From Coleofasciculus sp. FACHB-T130 (GTDB lineage Bacteria; Cyanobacteriota; Cyanobacteriia; Cyanobacteriales; FACHB-T130): a DNA stretch of 64,000 nt. The notes beneath the pieces were generated by a model. It was given only the letters and a program-made list of their open reading frames with translations. It was not told where the DNA came from and made no database searches. The translations under genes and the position numbers were made by a program. The stretch lies in NCBI RefSeq assembly GCF_014695375.1, contig NZ_JACJOG010000034.1, positions 45,948 to 109,947 on the forward strand. Reading direction: 5' to 3'. Below, piece after piece: positions 53,901 to 62,757 of the stretch (position 1 is the stretch's first letter; the number at the start of each line of letters is the position of its first letter).

Positions 53901-54419
53901 CTTGATTCCGTCTCTTCGGAGGATGAAATTAGTGACTTCAGGGATGCGCGTTGGCAGGAAGTTTTCCATAATCTTGAGTGCTTTTGCCCGATCTTCTCGG
54001 TTCTCGCTCCGCATCACGACTTCCATCGTCAGCGACACTTCTGGACCAGTCTCCGTGTCGTATACCCGCGCAGTAGCTTCGTAGAACGTGAACAGCACAT
54101 TCGGCTCTGGTATGTCGATCTTCCAGACGTGGGTTTGATCGTCCTTTACGACCAGCCGTTCGCGAGTGATCCCACCCCCGAACTCGAATCGGATGATGGC
54201 TCCCACGCCATTTTCCGGTTTTCCATCCCCAGTTTCCAGTTCAGTATTTTCGTGTGCGCCGAGAACTTTCTGCAACGAGAGATAGTCATCGAACCCAGAC
54301 CAAAACTGGTTTACCGAAATGGGTATCTTTTGGACGTTCGTTCGCGAGACGTGTTTGCCAAACTCCAGATCGTCTGTCGAATTTAAAGTACTTAGTGAGG
54401 TCATTGCGAATGTCTCCAT
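50955..54419 (-). CDS. SRPBCC(x3)-C2-lipoxygenase fusion protein
   Basis: 1154 residues with an unusual domain order. Residues about 20-165, 168-305 and 318-450 each look like an SRPBCC/polyketide-cyclase-type ligand-binding domain (repeated patterns such as VNQFWSGFDDY, VDKLWAVVGNWQDVSWV and IDEVWAVFRPFGQEIMKWW). Residues about 460-580 are a C2 domain (GKLEVEVISGKDLL, NPDPFVVIDLDE, CNPLWNEKFTFEL). Residues about 640-1154 are a lipoxygenase with iron ligands in YHQFIYHLGFTHLVIEPF (two His near 843 and 848) and SAQHSAVNFPQ (His and Asn near 1030 and 1034), ending in Ile as the C-terminal ligand requires. It should oxygenate polyunsaturated fatty acids; the SRPBCC domains may deliver or hold the lipid and the C2 domain may bind membrane. 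Confidence 0.93.
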   Translation of the reverse strand: METFAMTSLSTLNSTDDLEFGKHVSRTNVQKIPISVNQFWSGFDDYLSLQKVLGAHENTELETGDGKPENGVGAIIRFEFGGGITRERLVVKDDQTHVWKIDIPEPNVLFTFYEATARVYDTETGPEVSLTMEVVMRSENREDRAKALKIMENFLPTRIPEVTNFILRRDGIKCSFEFDVHCPVDKLWAVVGNWQDVSWVQYATGVKIEPDNKRQILFPNGGVVEESLVSCSNEERTLAYEMTKSASMPINLYRATVKLSEVNAEVTKVNYENIFIPEEGQDAQQLKANIEKMFNQRFEWVKSQFDTRKDTQKKTSRANVTGIVRAPIDEVWAVFRPFGQEIMKWWPIYEWVKLDAPGKDEVGAIRSFKSLSGREYKERLEMRDDQKHILKYSFVEVKPSLPITSALTTIEMTAKSRTETAIHWFSESEISPVFAGQITSGQEKTYAEAIKSLDKHFNPSIGKLEVEVISGKDLLKTGLFNPDPFVVIDLDEAKPQESKACLQTCNPLWNEKFTFELVSIEGKLRFSVWDANLGKDEFMGTAEVDLHELKSGQLTRKTLPLQRTERGEIVVSLRLLLDSGEKLPDTKQMQQQHAIAFLTGILDEVKQQVLQIVQQYAGGEDQKYEYQKYPRRKDAPDVAMEDLPRMVKGLPPGEVLPPQKLGLISQRASEYLYSQVGFLERLEKIQKEGGDPWTAFFSGWIDQPYYLPKIWKDDVEFCRQLIQGVNPMCITLCTDESVIPKDMAHLTAQGKTIPELIAQKRLFLLDYGYLEDIPQLGGKVFYPAFVLVYRELLEDGKSQLNILGIQLTRHKDRKNEVYTPNSPYPNKYLLAKIHAVCADNQYHQFIYHLGFTHLVIEPFAISHHNAFPKDHPIGQLLKPHFEDTIGINYFARQTLVSYIAPFTNQTFATGTAGAMQLLLKALKKWDFSGMSFPQELLSRGFDEKGSDGVEDYYFRDDGFKIWNAITDYVGNIVAAVYKDDAAVAADKVIQAWAQETADPERGAVSGFPAAIETRELLVKTLTNIIFLASAQHSAVNFPQKEYLAYIPNRPNVLDKPVPETEGDITMEYVMEALQSITISHFEVSFSYLLTTPSLHLLFQLPLANDRFSSIHAIFMAKLNLIAVEIEERNKKLEQEGKIPYPYLSPKQIAYSTDI

Positions 54420-55202
54420 AAATGAACGCGATGGACTGTTGATGAAAATAAAATTGCTAAATTAAGCTTTGTTGAGGTAGGTACACGACTTTTACTTAGC
54501 TGTGATTTGGTAAATTTTGCAAGTCTTACATACTGATTCCAGCGCTCCTCCCAGGGAGATTTAAGTATTTTTTACGGCTGGTTTTATTGTGGGGTTTAAA
54601 AGAGTAGATTTATCCGGTTCTTTTCTAACTCATGATTCTGGCGATTTGCCTAATGTCAACATAATCGTTTGCGAAAAAAGTATCCTACCCATGATTCATC
54701 GCGGATACTGGTACGCAAACGAACTTGAGAGCTTGCCTCAGAAGAAAACCACAATCCCCAGCCAATCAATTCCTGAAAATCTTATCCAACAAAGTGTTCC
54801 TGCTTTGCCTGAACGAGCAAAATTCATTGATGTTTTCATAAGTCAAGTTTGCCGCGTCCATCAAATATCAGCCACCGAAGTTTAGGATCTAAACAAAGAA
54901 CTTAAATATTTCTGCCGATCAAGTTTTTGAAGCCAGACATCGTAAGCTTTTCATCCGGGAAAAAATTAAGAGGCTAACTTTGCGAAGTTACTTAAAATCG
55001 GAAAATTTATTAATCTTCGGATCGAACAGCCTATAGCTTTGCCATAATCGGGGTGATTAAATTCCCTGAGGTTCAGGAAATCTATATCCGAAGTTTGTAG
55101 CAGTCTATTTAGTGGGGTGGAACCTATTACCCACAGACCATATACACCGGGTTTTGCCTGCCCCACAGGTTGCTGTGTTTGTTAAACTCAGATATTTCTC
55201 TG
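54420..55202. other. Intergenic region between lipoxygenase and NB-ARC genes
   Basis: 783 bp between divergent genes. A 98-codon frame at 54589-54885 (plus strand, GTG start, ending FISQVCRVHQISATEV) has a plausible composition but no recognised family, no ribosome-binding site and no neighbour link; it may be a remnant. The rest shows nothing I can name. Confidence 0.4.
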
Positions 55203-56618
55203 ATGAATTTACAACAACAAAAACGTAGGCGTGGTGTGATTCTCACGCCCCAAGGATTAAAGAAACTCCAGGCTGCAAAATCTGAAGCGGAAAGTTGCGA
55301 AAAATCTAACAATCGGTACACTCTGGAAGCGTTAAGCGATCGCACTGGCTTAGATCCAGATACCCTGATGAAGGTATTTGCTTGTGACGCTGGGGTTGAT
55401 AAGCGCACCCTGAGTCGTTGCTTCAGAGCTTTTAACCTCTTATTGGAACAAAGTGATTACGATTTACCCGCTTCTAAAATTGAGCCGGTTGCGGAGCCAG
55501 GAAGTGCCACGACGAAAGCAGGACAGCAAGATTGGGGTGAGGCTCCTGAGTGTGCGATTTTCTCCGGTCGCACAGAAGAACTGGCAACCTTGACGCACTG
55601 GATTTTATCGGAACGCTGCCGACTGGTAACGCTGTTAGGAATCGGCGGAATTGGAAAAACCTGTCTGGCGGTGAAACTAGCCCATCAAATTCAAGATCGA
55701 TTCGAGTTTACGATCTGGCGAAGTCTACGCAATGCTCCGCCCCTCAAGGAGATGCTAGCAGAGCTAATCCAATTTCTATCAAATGAGCGGGAAACTAATT
55801 TACCAGCAACGGTAGAGGGGAGAATTTCGCTATTAATTCGTTATTTAAAGCTTTCTCGCTGTCTGTTAGTGTTCGATAATGCGGAGGCGATTCTGCACGG
55901 GGGCGATTTGTCCAAGCCTTCCTTGCACTTTAGCACTGGACACTATCGCCAAGGCTATGAGGATTATGGTGAACTTTTGGAAAGGATAGGAGAAACACCC
56001 CATCAAAGTTGCATGGTGCTAACAAGCCGGGAGAAGCCAAAAGGAATTGGATTACTGGAAGGAGAAACTTTACCCGTTCGAGTCCTGAAACTAAAAGGTT
56101 TGCAGGTAGCGCCAGTACAGGAAATATTGAGGGCTAAAAGTTCTTTATGGGGTTCGCCGAGCGATTGGAGCCAGCTAATTGAATATTATGCAGGAAATCC
56201 ATTCGCATTAAAAATCGTCTCGACGACGATTCAAAAGTTATTCCACGGGAATATTTCTGATTTTTTAAGCCAAAAAATTACAGTGTTTGGTGAAATTCGC
56301 AATCTTTTAGAGCAACAATTTAAGCGGTTGTCCGAGACGGAAAAGATAATTATTAACTGCCTCGCCCTGAGTAACCAAATCCTTTCATTTTCACAATTGC
56401 GGGAGAAGCTACCGCCCTCGATCTCACCGCAAAAACTGCTAGAAGCCTTGGAATCATTGGAAGAGCGATCGCTAATCGAAAAAAAGGCTGCATTTTTCTT
56501 TTTGCAGCCTGTGGTTATGGAATTTGTAAGCGACCAATTAATCGAAGAAAAAATTACCCAAGTGCCGCTGCGAATCGTGTCTAGTGACGAGTATCCCAGA
56601 TTTGCGGCTAGGAGCTAA
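55203..56618 (+). CDS. NB-ARC NTPase without C-terminal sensor (truncated STAND protein)
   Basis: 471 residues from the ATG at 55203 (MNLQQQKRRRGVILTPQGL). The N-terminal part has an HTH-like segment (LEALSDRTGLDPDTLMKVFA, VDKRTLSRCFRAFNL), as in many cyanobacterial NB-ARC proteins. The NB-ARC domain has Walker A GIGGIGKT, Walker B CLLVFDNAE and LTSREKP, and is closely similar to the STAND protein at 38183-41803 along its length ([36 protein letters not shown]). Homology stops just after QLIEE; the protein then ends in 18 unrelated residues (VPLRIVSSDEYPRFAARS), 9 bp from the stop codon of the convergent gene. It has lost any WD40 or pentapeptide sensor, probably by deletion. Confidence 0.88.
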   Translation: MNLQQQKRRRGVILTPQGLKKLQAAKSEAESCEKSNNRYTLEALSDRTGLDPDTLMKVFACDAGVDKRTLSRCFRAFNLLLEQSDYDLPASKIEPVAEPGSATTKAGQQDWGEAPECAIFSGRTEELATLTHWILSERCRLVTLLGIGGIGKTCLAVKLAHQIQDRFEFTIWRSLRNAPPLKEMLAELIQFLSNERETNLPATVEGRISLLIRYLKLSRCLLVFDNAEAILHGGDLSKPSLHFSTGHYRQGYEDYGELLERIGETPHQSCMVLTSREKPKGIGLLEGETLPVRVLKLKGLQVAPVQEILRAKSSLWGSPSDWSQLIEYYAGNPFALKIVSTTIQKLFHGNISDFLSQKITVFGEIRNLLEQQFKRLSETEKIIINCLALSNQILSFSQLREKLPPSISPQKLLEALESLEERSLIEKKAAFFFLQPVVMEFVSDQLIEEKITQVPLRIVSSDEYPRFAARS

Positions 56619-56627
56619 AAGCGATCG

Positions 56628-58160
56628 CTAGTTGGCACCACAGAACTTGCGATCGCGGTCTACTTCCGGTTCTTGCCAGGAAAAGGCAAAATGGCTGATT
56701 GAATTGACTTGCGGTGCCCCAGCGCGGATCGCTTGCATCTGCTGTTCTAAGGACGGACGAGAATTGAACGACTTGCCCCAAGCCCCCGCTAGTACGGGTG
56801 AAACCTGAGTGCCGGGTGGCGCAAGACTCAAAACCCGCTCAACTTGCGGGACAATGCAGCTGGTGTTGCCGCAGGTTGCATAGGACATCGGATGCCATTC
56901 CATATAACTGGGAAACCGATCCCACGGTTGCACTCTCGAATCATACCCCCCTTGACCGACGGTTTGATTCCCCTCCGGGAAAAACACTGCCCCCGTGCGG
57001 ATTCTTTGTCGCTGGGCGGGGAGGCTGGCTAACGCCACAAAGTCTACAACGCCTTGAGCCGCATGGGCAACACTCAGTTGCCACAACTCCCATTGCAGAC
57101 GGGCTTGACGCTGTGAGGCGGTTGCTTTCATTTCGTCGGCAGCGGGGTTGCGTCCCTGCCAGAGGGGCGATCCCTCATCTGGGTAAAGTTTATCCACCCC
57201 TGCAACATCGCCCGCGCTAATGAATCCCTTGGTAATATATCGCTCGATCAGTTCTCGTCCCTTATTGTTGAGGGCGCGGTCATACAAAGCCTGTCGAGAA
57301 CCATCTCCGTAAATCCATAAATCTTGGACTTTCGTTACCACCGAAGCGCTTCCTGACTGGCGAGGATACCGAATGTAGTCAAACAGCACTCCATCGGGGC
57401 GGCGACGAACCACCTCTTGAACCAGCTGGTAATAGTCTCGTTTTGCTTGGGCGTTGTAAGGATCGATGAAGGCTTGAGAACCGTCCTCCGTGACCGACAA
57501 ACTGGTTTTTCCCATACCATCGCGGGCTAGCGCTTGCTGTCGATCGGGTCGCTGGGAGTAGGAGTAGCCAAAGTTCATGGCGAACATCCACGCATAGACT
57601 TGCATCCCCCGTTCGCGCCCTTTGTTAATCGCTTGTGCGAGCAAGTCTACTTTCTCAGCCCCTGGAGTTCTGATGACAGAAGGCCAGGGTGTGGAGTTTT
57701 CTGCCTTAGGCAGTAGCACCTGACCGTCAGAAAAAACTTCGACATAGACCTGGTTGTAGCCCCGGTTAACCAAGCGATCCATTAATTCATCTAGTGCCCC
57801 AGGACGGATGTCACAGGGATACAGGCGCAGCCAGATTGCCTGTACGCGGGGCCAAGTTTGCTGACGACACTGCTGCAAACTCTCTGCGTGTTTTTTCAAG
57901 AGCGTTCTGTAGCGACCTTGGGAATCCGAGTTTCCCTTCACGGCTGAAACACGCAAACTTTCTTTTTGGGCGATCGCATCTGCTGAAAGTTGGCAATATG
58001 CCCTTGTTTGAGCTAGAGCAGATTGCGAACCCAAGTAAGGGTTGATAAGACTACTACTGGTCAGAACTGCTGCAACTAAACCGCGATAGACACGCTGCCA
58101 AGTTTGCGGCAATCTTAACGATGCCTGACCCACGAACTTCCTCCTAAACACCAATCTCAT
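56628..58160 (-). CDS. Secreted family-10-like glycosyl hydrolase (GHL10)
   Basis: 510 residues. A basic N-terminus and hydrophobic segment with an AQA-type cleavage site near residue 51 (GSQSALAQ) mark it as exported. The catalytic TIM barrel is of the GHL10/DUF187 family: PRVQAIWLRLYPCDIRPGALDELMDRL, GYNQVYVEVFSDGQVL, MQVYAWMFAMNFGYSYS, and GVLFDYIRYPRQ with the Asp and Tyr of the family's active site. Members are thought to act on polysaccharides or denuded peptidoglycan. The gene is convergent with the truncated NB-ARC gene with only 9 bp between stop codons. Confidence 0.88.
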   Translation of the reverse strand: MRLVFRRKFVGQASLRLPQTWQRVYRGLVAAVLTSSSLINPYLGSQSALAQTRAYCQLSADAIAQKESLRVSAVKGNSDSQGRYRTLLKKHAESLQQCRQQTWPRVQAIWLRLYPCDIRPGALDELMDRLVNRGYNQVYVEVFSDGQVLLPKAENSTPWPSVIRTPGAEKVDLLAQAINKGRERGMQVYAWMFAMNFGYSYSQRPDRQQALARDGMGKTSLSVTEDGSQAFIDPYNAQAKRDYYQLVQEVVRRRPDGVLFDYIRYPRQSGSASVVTKVQDLWIYGDGSRQALYDRALNNKGRELIERYITKGFISAGDVAGVDKLYPDEGSPLWQGRNPAADEMKATASQRQARLQWELWQLSVAHAAQGVVDFVALASLPAQRQRIRTGAVFFPEGNQTVGQGGYDSRVQPWDRFPSYMEWHPMSYATCGNTSCIVPQVERVLSLAPPGTQVSPVLAGAWGKSFNSRPSLEQQMQAIRAGAPQVNSISHFAFSWQEPEVDRDRKFCGAN

Positions 58161-58686
58161 AGAACTGTTAGATATGTCTACCCATCAGACGAAAGGATGG
58201 AACATAAGGTGTCATCCGAACCGATTTCGCTGGTTGAGCATCATATCAGCACTTGTCTGAGTACTTGTCAATTGACTCTATACACAGATTTACCCGCGTT
58301 TCCGGCAAATCTCTGCTTTTTAATAGAAATAGGCACCCATAAGATCGACGCTACCAACTGCCACGTCTGTTGCCATTTGGGCTTTTCAAACCAAAGCCCA
58401 AACAGGATTTCAAGATTTTATCTTCTGAAATTAAAACAAAATGGCGTAATCTGTCATTGCTTTGTCTGCGGCGCTTGGTCTGTAGCGCTTTATCTGCGGC
58501 GATCGCATCCGCCGTCTGTGCTGCGTGTTGCAGCGGATGCGATCGCTCCACTGGTCACGGTAAATTCACTCCATCTGCCATCATCCCCAACCGGGTCTTA
58601 GAGCAGTGGACGCGATCTCCATAAAAGCGATTAGCGATTAGCCAGTGAATGAACAGCTAACAGCTAACAACTCGCCAGCTAGTTCT
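58161..58686. other. Intergenic region with HIP1 hairpin
   Basis: 526 bp between the hydrolase and psb27. A perfect 14-bp inverted repeat gcgatcgcatccgc/gcggatgcgatcgc (58499-58512 and 58533-58546) places HIP1 octamers in both arms. A second stem, tttgggcttt/aaagcccaaa (58376-58402), may terminate transcription. The heptamer pairs gattagc and agctaac near 58626-58672 are short STRR-like runs. A 134-codon plus-strand frame here has no coding character. Confidence 0.55.
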
Positions 58687-59088
58687 TCAAGCTTCTCGTC
58701 TCAAAGCTGCTTCCACCTGCTGGAACTCTTGCTCTAAGCGAGTCTTCAGTTTTTCCGGCAGCGGACGATTCGGATAAGAGCTGTAATGCCCTGCTATTGA
58801 ATTCAATGCAGTTCGCATCGTCGTGTAAGAACTCAGCTTAGCGACAGAGCTATCCCGCCGATAGCGAGAGGCAAAATCGTTAATAATCTGACGCGCTTGT
58901 GACTGAGCTGCTGCCTTGTCTGCCGAACCCTCTGGCAATTCAATTGCTGTTCTCAAACCTTGCAACAAAGCCAAGGTATCTTGGCGGTAATCTCCACTCA
59001 GTCCTAGCGAGCTGCTGGAGGAACAGCCCATCAATCCCATCGTAACTACCAAAACCAGGGCTAGGAGACGTGACCAATAACGCTTCAT
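58687..59088 (-). CDS. psb27: Photosystem II assembly lipoprotein Psb27
   Basis: 133 residues from the ATG at 59088 (MKRYWSRLLALVLVVTMGLMGCSSS). The lipobox LMGC makes it a lipoprotein on the lumenal side of the thylakoid membrane. The mature four-helix bundle has the family's conserved YRQDTLALLQGLRTAI, ARQIINDFASRYRRD and SSYTTMRTALNSIAGHYSSYPNRPLPEKLKTRLEQE. Psb27 binds CP43 in immature photosystem II and keeps the oxygen-evolving proteins off until the manganese cluster is built. It is a single gene here. Confidence 0.96.
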   Translation of the reverse strand: MKRYWSRLLALVLVVTMGLMGCSSSSSLGLSGDYRQDTLALLQGLRTAIELPEGSADKAAAQSQARQIINDFASRYRRDSSVAKLSSYTTMRTALNSIAGHYSSYPNRPLPEKLKTRLEQEFQQVEAALRREA

Positions 59089-59472
59089 AAGTATTTTTTT
59101 TACCAAACGAGATGGAAATGCAAAATCAGAGTTTATCCTATCTCGAATTGGAACCCTTAGAATTTTAGATTTTAAATTTTAGAGATAAGACGTTTGGTGT
59201 AAATAAACGTAGACTCTCGATGGTTCCTAGTTTAGGAATTATGGTTTGTAGGAACAATCCATAAACTTTTACCCCCCGTTACATTTATTTGTGCCCCTAT
59301 ATTCAACTATTTTCATCCTTTTAACAGATGCGGAAAAAAATGGAAGTTCCTATTTTTTTAGCTTTGCTAAATCAAATAATCTGATAGGAATACTTCTGAC
59401 AGGTATCCCACAACGAGTAAGGGCAGAAGCTCTGCCCCTACCTTCTTTTAATCAATCGTTTTTCTGGACAAG
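59089..59472. other. Intergenic region between psb27 and pstB
   Basis: 384 bp. Near the pstB end, gta-a-gggcaga/tctgccc-c-tac forms an 11-bp stem with one mismatch and a 3-base loop (59417-59441), 32 bp past the pstB stop. It belongs to a dispersed palindrome type common in cyanobacteria and may also end pst transcription. No gene is seen. Confidence 0.5.
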
Positions 59473-60279
59473 TTAACCGAAGCGACCGCTTACATATTCC
59501 TGTGTTGCTTGCTGCTGAGGACTTTGGAAGATAACCTCGGTGCGGTCGTACTCGACTAAATAACCAATACGACCTCCTTTTTCGGTTGGTTCGACATTGA
59601 AAAAGGCTGTCATATCAGATACTCGCGATGCCTGCTGCATATTGTGCGTCACGATCACGATGGTGTATTGCTCTTTGAGTTGGTGGAGCAAATCTTCAAC
59701 TCGCAGCGTGGAAATGGGGTCGAGAGCGGAGCAGGGTTCATCCATCAGGATCACGTCTGGCTGAACAGCGATCGCTCTGGCAATACACAACCGCTGCTGC
59801 TGTCCCCCAGACAAAGATAAACCACTCGCTCGAAGTTTATCTTTCACTTCATCCCACAGAGCCGCTTGCCGCAAACTCCGCTCTACCAATTCATCCAAAT
59901 CGCCCCGATATCCATTAATCCGGGCACCAAAGGTGATGTTGTCATAAATCGATTTAGGAAATGGGTTTGGTCTTTGGAACACCATCCCAATCCGTCGCCG
60001 CACCTCTACGGGATCGATTTCTGGAGCGTAAAGATCTTGACCGTGGTAAGTGACTTTGCCTTCTGCCCGAAAACTTTTAATTAAATCATTGAGGCGGTTA
60101 TAGCAGCGCAACAAGGTACTTTTTCCACAACCCGAAGGTCCAATAAAAGCCGTAACCCGGTTTTTGGGAATATCTATCGAAATGTCTCGAAGTGCTAAAA
60201 AATTTCCGTAGTATACCTTTAGATTTTCTGTCTGTAAAACAGTCTCAGTTTGATTCTTGGTTTGAGAATTCGACAACAT
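59473..60279 (-). CDS. pstB: Phosphate ABC transporter ATPase PstB
   Basis: 268 residues. Walker [12 protein letters not shown] is near 43, the ABC signature LSGGQQQRL near 157, Walker [14 protein letters not shown] near 177, and the H-loop [10 protein letters not shown] near 209. It energises high-affinity phosphate import through PstC and PstA at the inner membrane. It is the last gene of pstC-pstA-pstB, with 230 bp to pstA. The protein is of normal length for PstB. Confidence 0.97.
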   Translation of the reverse strand: MLSNSQTKNQTETVLQTENLKVYYGNFLALRDISIDIPKNRVTAFIGPSGCGKSTLLRCYNRLNDLIKSFRAEGKVTYHGQDLYAPEIDPVEVRRRIGMVFQRPNPFPKSIYDNITFGARINGYRGDLDELVERSLRQAALWDEVKDKLRASGLSLSGGQQQRLCIARAIAVQPDVILMDEPCSALDPISTLRVEDLLHQLKEQYTIVIVTHNMQQASRVSDMTAFFNVEPTEKGGRIGYLVEYDRTEVIFQSPQQQATQEYVSGRFG

Positions 60280-60509
60280 AAATAATCAGATCGGTTTTTG
60301 GGTTTAACAGGCTAACAAAAACCCTGTAGGTTTTTGGGCAGATGATTGGGCGAAGGATTGTGTTGCTTGGGAAGTCAAGGAGATTACGGCTTCGTCCTTA
60401 AGGTTAAAAACAGCGCCTAGCATACTATTAAACCTCGGTATGTATTCATTGTTGCATTACTTTGTTTAAGTTTCCGTATCATAGCAACACATATTTGAAC
60501 AATTGTTCA

Positions 60510-61415
60510 TCAATAAACTCGACGAGCCGTTGCTAAACGAGAAATCATGCTGGTTATCAGAACCAGTAAAACTAGGATGAAAGAAGCCGCCCAAGCGAAT
60601 TCTTGCTGATTTTTAAATGGAGACGTAGCGAAGTTGTAAACTAAAACCGCTAGGGAAGCCGTTGGTTCTTTTAATTGATTGTTCCAATTAGGCCAATATT
60701 GGGTGAAAAGGGAAGTAAATAATAGGGGTGCTGTTTCACCAGCAGCACGAGCAACTGCCAGCGTCGTTCCCGTCACAATTGCTGGGAGTGCTGCTGGCAA
60801 AATCACGCGAGACACCGTTTGAAAGTTAGTTGCTCCCAGTCCGACCGATGCTTGTCGGATTTCTTGCGGAACCAATCTTAAAGCTTCTTCGGTTGCCCGA
60901 ATTACAATTGGCAACATCAAGATTGATAAAGCAAATCCTCCCGCCCATGCGGAATAAGTTCCCATTGTGAGAACGACGGCGGCATAAGCGAAGACGCCCA
61001 CAATGATAGAGGGAACTCCACTCAGGACGTTGGTGGCAAAGCGAATCCAGTAAGAAAACTTACCCGTATTACTAAACTCAGACAAATAAATGGCTGCCAT
61101 GATGCCAAAGGGAATGCTAATCAGGGCAGCAATTCCAACCATGATGAGGGTTCCCAGAATGGCGTTGCCAAACCCGCCTCCGGGTACTAAGGGAGGGGGC
61201 GGCAGTTCCGTGAACGCACTCGCGTTCAGCTGGCTTATACCCTGGATAATTACGTAGGAAAGCACCGCCACCAAAGGCAGGATAGCCAGGACAGCACAAA
61301 GAAACGTTAGCGCCGTCATCACGATCCCAAACAGTGTCCGGGGGGAAGTAGGCGATCGCTTCAAACTACGACTGGGAAATCCGGAAACTGGTTGAGCCTG
61401 GGGTTTAGACATCAT
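60510..61415 (-). CDS. pstA: Phosphate ABC transporter permease PstA
   Basis: 301 residues with six membrane segments, the second permease subunit of the phosphate importer. Conserved features are the N-terminal segment FLCAVLAILPLVAVLSYVIIQG, the AIYLSEFSNTG loop, SGVPSIIVGVFAY and the EAA-like coupling loop PQEIRQASVGLGATNFQTV near 205-223. It lies between pstC (gap 125 bp) and pstB. A short heptamer run (tggtcNg, 61431-61451) lies just upstream of its start. Confidence 0.96.
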   Translation of the reverse strand: MMSKPQAQPVSGFPSRSLKRSPTSPRTLFGIVMTALTFLCAVLAILPLVAVLSYVIIQGISQLNASAFTELPPPPLVPGGGFGNAILGTLIMVGIAALISIPFGIMAAIYLSEFSNTGKFSYWIRFATNVLSGVPSIIVGVFAYAAVVLTMGTYSAWAGGFALSILMLPIVIRATEEALRLVPQEIRQASVGLGATNFQTVSRVILPAALPAIVTGTTLAVARAAGETAPLLFTSLFTQYWPNWNNQLKEPTASLAVLVYNFATSPFKNQQEFAWAASFILVLLVLITSMISRLATARRVY

Positions 61416-61540
61416 ATTTGTGGTCGGTGGTCAGTGGTCGATTATGGAGGGGCGGCTTTCACCAGATATCTGCCAGTAGCTTTCCTATACTGATAAACCC
61501 GCCTGTGCAAGTCTGCTGTCATCTCAGAACAAGGAACGGA

Positions 61541-62512
61541 TTAAATTCGCTGGACGCGCTCAATGAGTATCTGAGCCAAGATATTCACTAACAGCGTGAG
61601 GACAAATAGAATTAACGCAGCATACATTAGGGCTGCCACTTGCAGACCGCTTGCTTCTGCAAATTGGTTGGCGAGTAGGGAAGCAATCGTGTTGGACGGA
61701 GCCAAGATAGAAGGACTGATGTTGTTAGAATTCCCAATCAACATCGTTACAGCCATTGTTTCTCCCAAAGCTCGACCCAGTGCCAGCATCACTGCGCCCA
61801 CAATTCCAGAGAAAGCGGACGGGAGTAGCACTTTGAGAATGGTCTCCCAACGAGTCGCTCCCAACCCAACTGACGCCTGCCGCAAGTCTGGAGGTAACGA
61901 GATGAGGGCGTCACGAGAAAGGGCTGCGATAGTCGGCAATACCATAATGGCGAGGACGAGCGCTGCCGGGAGCAAGCCTGGGCCACGCAGCGGCGTGCTA
62001 AAAATGGGCAGCCAACCCAAAGATGCGTTAAGCCAGTTACCTACGACCTTCAAAAGGGGAATCAGAACAAAAATTCCCCACAAACCATAGACCACACTGG
62101 GAATCGCTGCTAGCAGTTCTACGAGGAAAACAATTACCACCTGAATTCGTGGCGGCAAATAATCTTCACTCAGAAAAAGAGCTACGCCAATCCCGACTGG
62201 CACGGCAATCAACAGGGCAATCGCTGAGCTAGCGATCGTGCCGTATAGTTGAGGCAGCGCTCCGTACTGATTGCGAACTGGGTCCCAATTAGTGGAGGTA
62301 ATAAAGCTAAACCCAAATTCTGTAATCGCAGGCCAAGCTTTAATTGCAACTTGTACCGTTATCCAAATCAGGATTACAGCAACTGCAAACGCAAAAATTC
62401 GAGTTAGCCAAATAAAGCCCCGATCCATCGTCCGATCCCAATCGGAGCGGGGTTTCATAATTTTCTGCGAACCGGAGGTCACGGAACTCACGGGATTATT
62501 TTCCTCAGACAC
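61541..62512 (-). CDS. pstC: Phosphate ABC transporter permease PstC
   Basis: 323 residues with six membrane segments. Typical PstC features are GFSFITSTNWDPVRNQYGALP after the first segment, ALFLSEDYLPPRIQ, AAIPSVVYGLWGIFVL, and the coupling loop PPDLRQASVGLGATRWETIL. It is the first gene of the operon and has a predicted Pho box about 140 bp upstream. No pstS gene is present on either side in this window; the phosphate-binding protein must be encoded elsewhere. Confidence 0.97.
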   Translation of the reverse strand: MSEENNPVSSVTSGSQKIMKPRSDWDRTMDRGFIWLTRIFAFAVAVILIWITVQVAIKAWPAITEFGFSFITSTNWDPVRNQYGALPQLYGTIASSAIALLIAVPVGIGVALFLSEDYLPPRIQVVIVFLVELLAAIPSVVYGLWGIFVLIPLLKVVGNWLNASLGWLPIFSTPLRGPGLLPAALVLAIMVLPTIAALSRDALISLPPDLRQASVGLGATRWETILKVLLPSAFSGIVGAVMLALGRALGETMAVTMLIGNSNNISPSILAPSNTIASLLANQFAEASGLQVAALMYAALILFVLTLLVNILAQILIERVQRI

Positions 62513-62638
62513 TGGTTAGTAAAAGCAATAAACGCTTGTATTCGTTGATGCAAGCTAGACCCGTACCATTTTTTTTACTCAGAATGCAATTTTTTCAATT
62601 GCTAGACATTCCAGCTTAGCAGGGGCAGTTTTGCTATT

Positions 62639-62683
62639 AGCCTACCGTCTAATCGTAAAGGATAGAGTAAAGGTCAGGTTAAG
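62639..62683 (-). promoter_or_regulatory. Predicted Pho box and promoter of pstCAB
   Basis: Read on the minus strand: CTTAACCT, GAC, CTTTACTC, TAT, CCTTTACG (62683-62654), three 8-bp direct repeats with 3-bp spacers as in cyanobacterial Pho boxes bound by SphR/PhoB. A possible -10 box TAGGCT (62644-62639) follows after 9 bp. This predicts induction by phosphate starvation. Confidence 0.75.
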
Positions 62684-62757
62684 GTATGGCTTTAGTTGTC
62701 TGCAAACCAAGTGATAAAATGCCATCGTTTCAATAAATACGATCAAAAGGGCCGAAC

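Noticed and set aside
58197..58601. 134-codon plus-strand frame between the hydrolase and psb27
   Set aside because: Composition is not protein-like, it crosses the HIP1 hairpin, and there is no ribosome-binding site.
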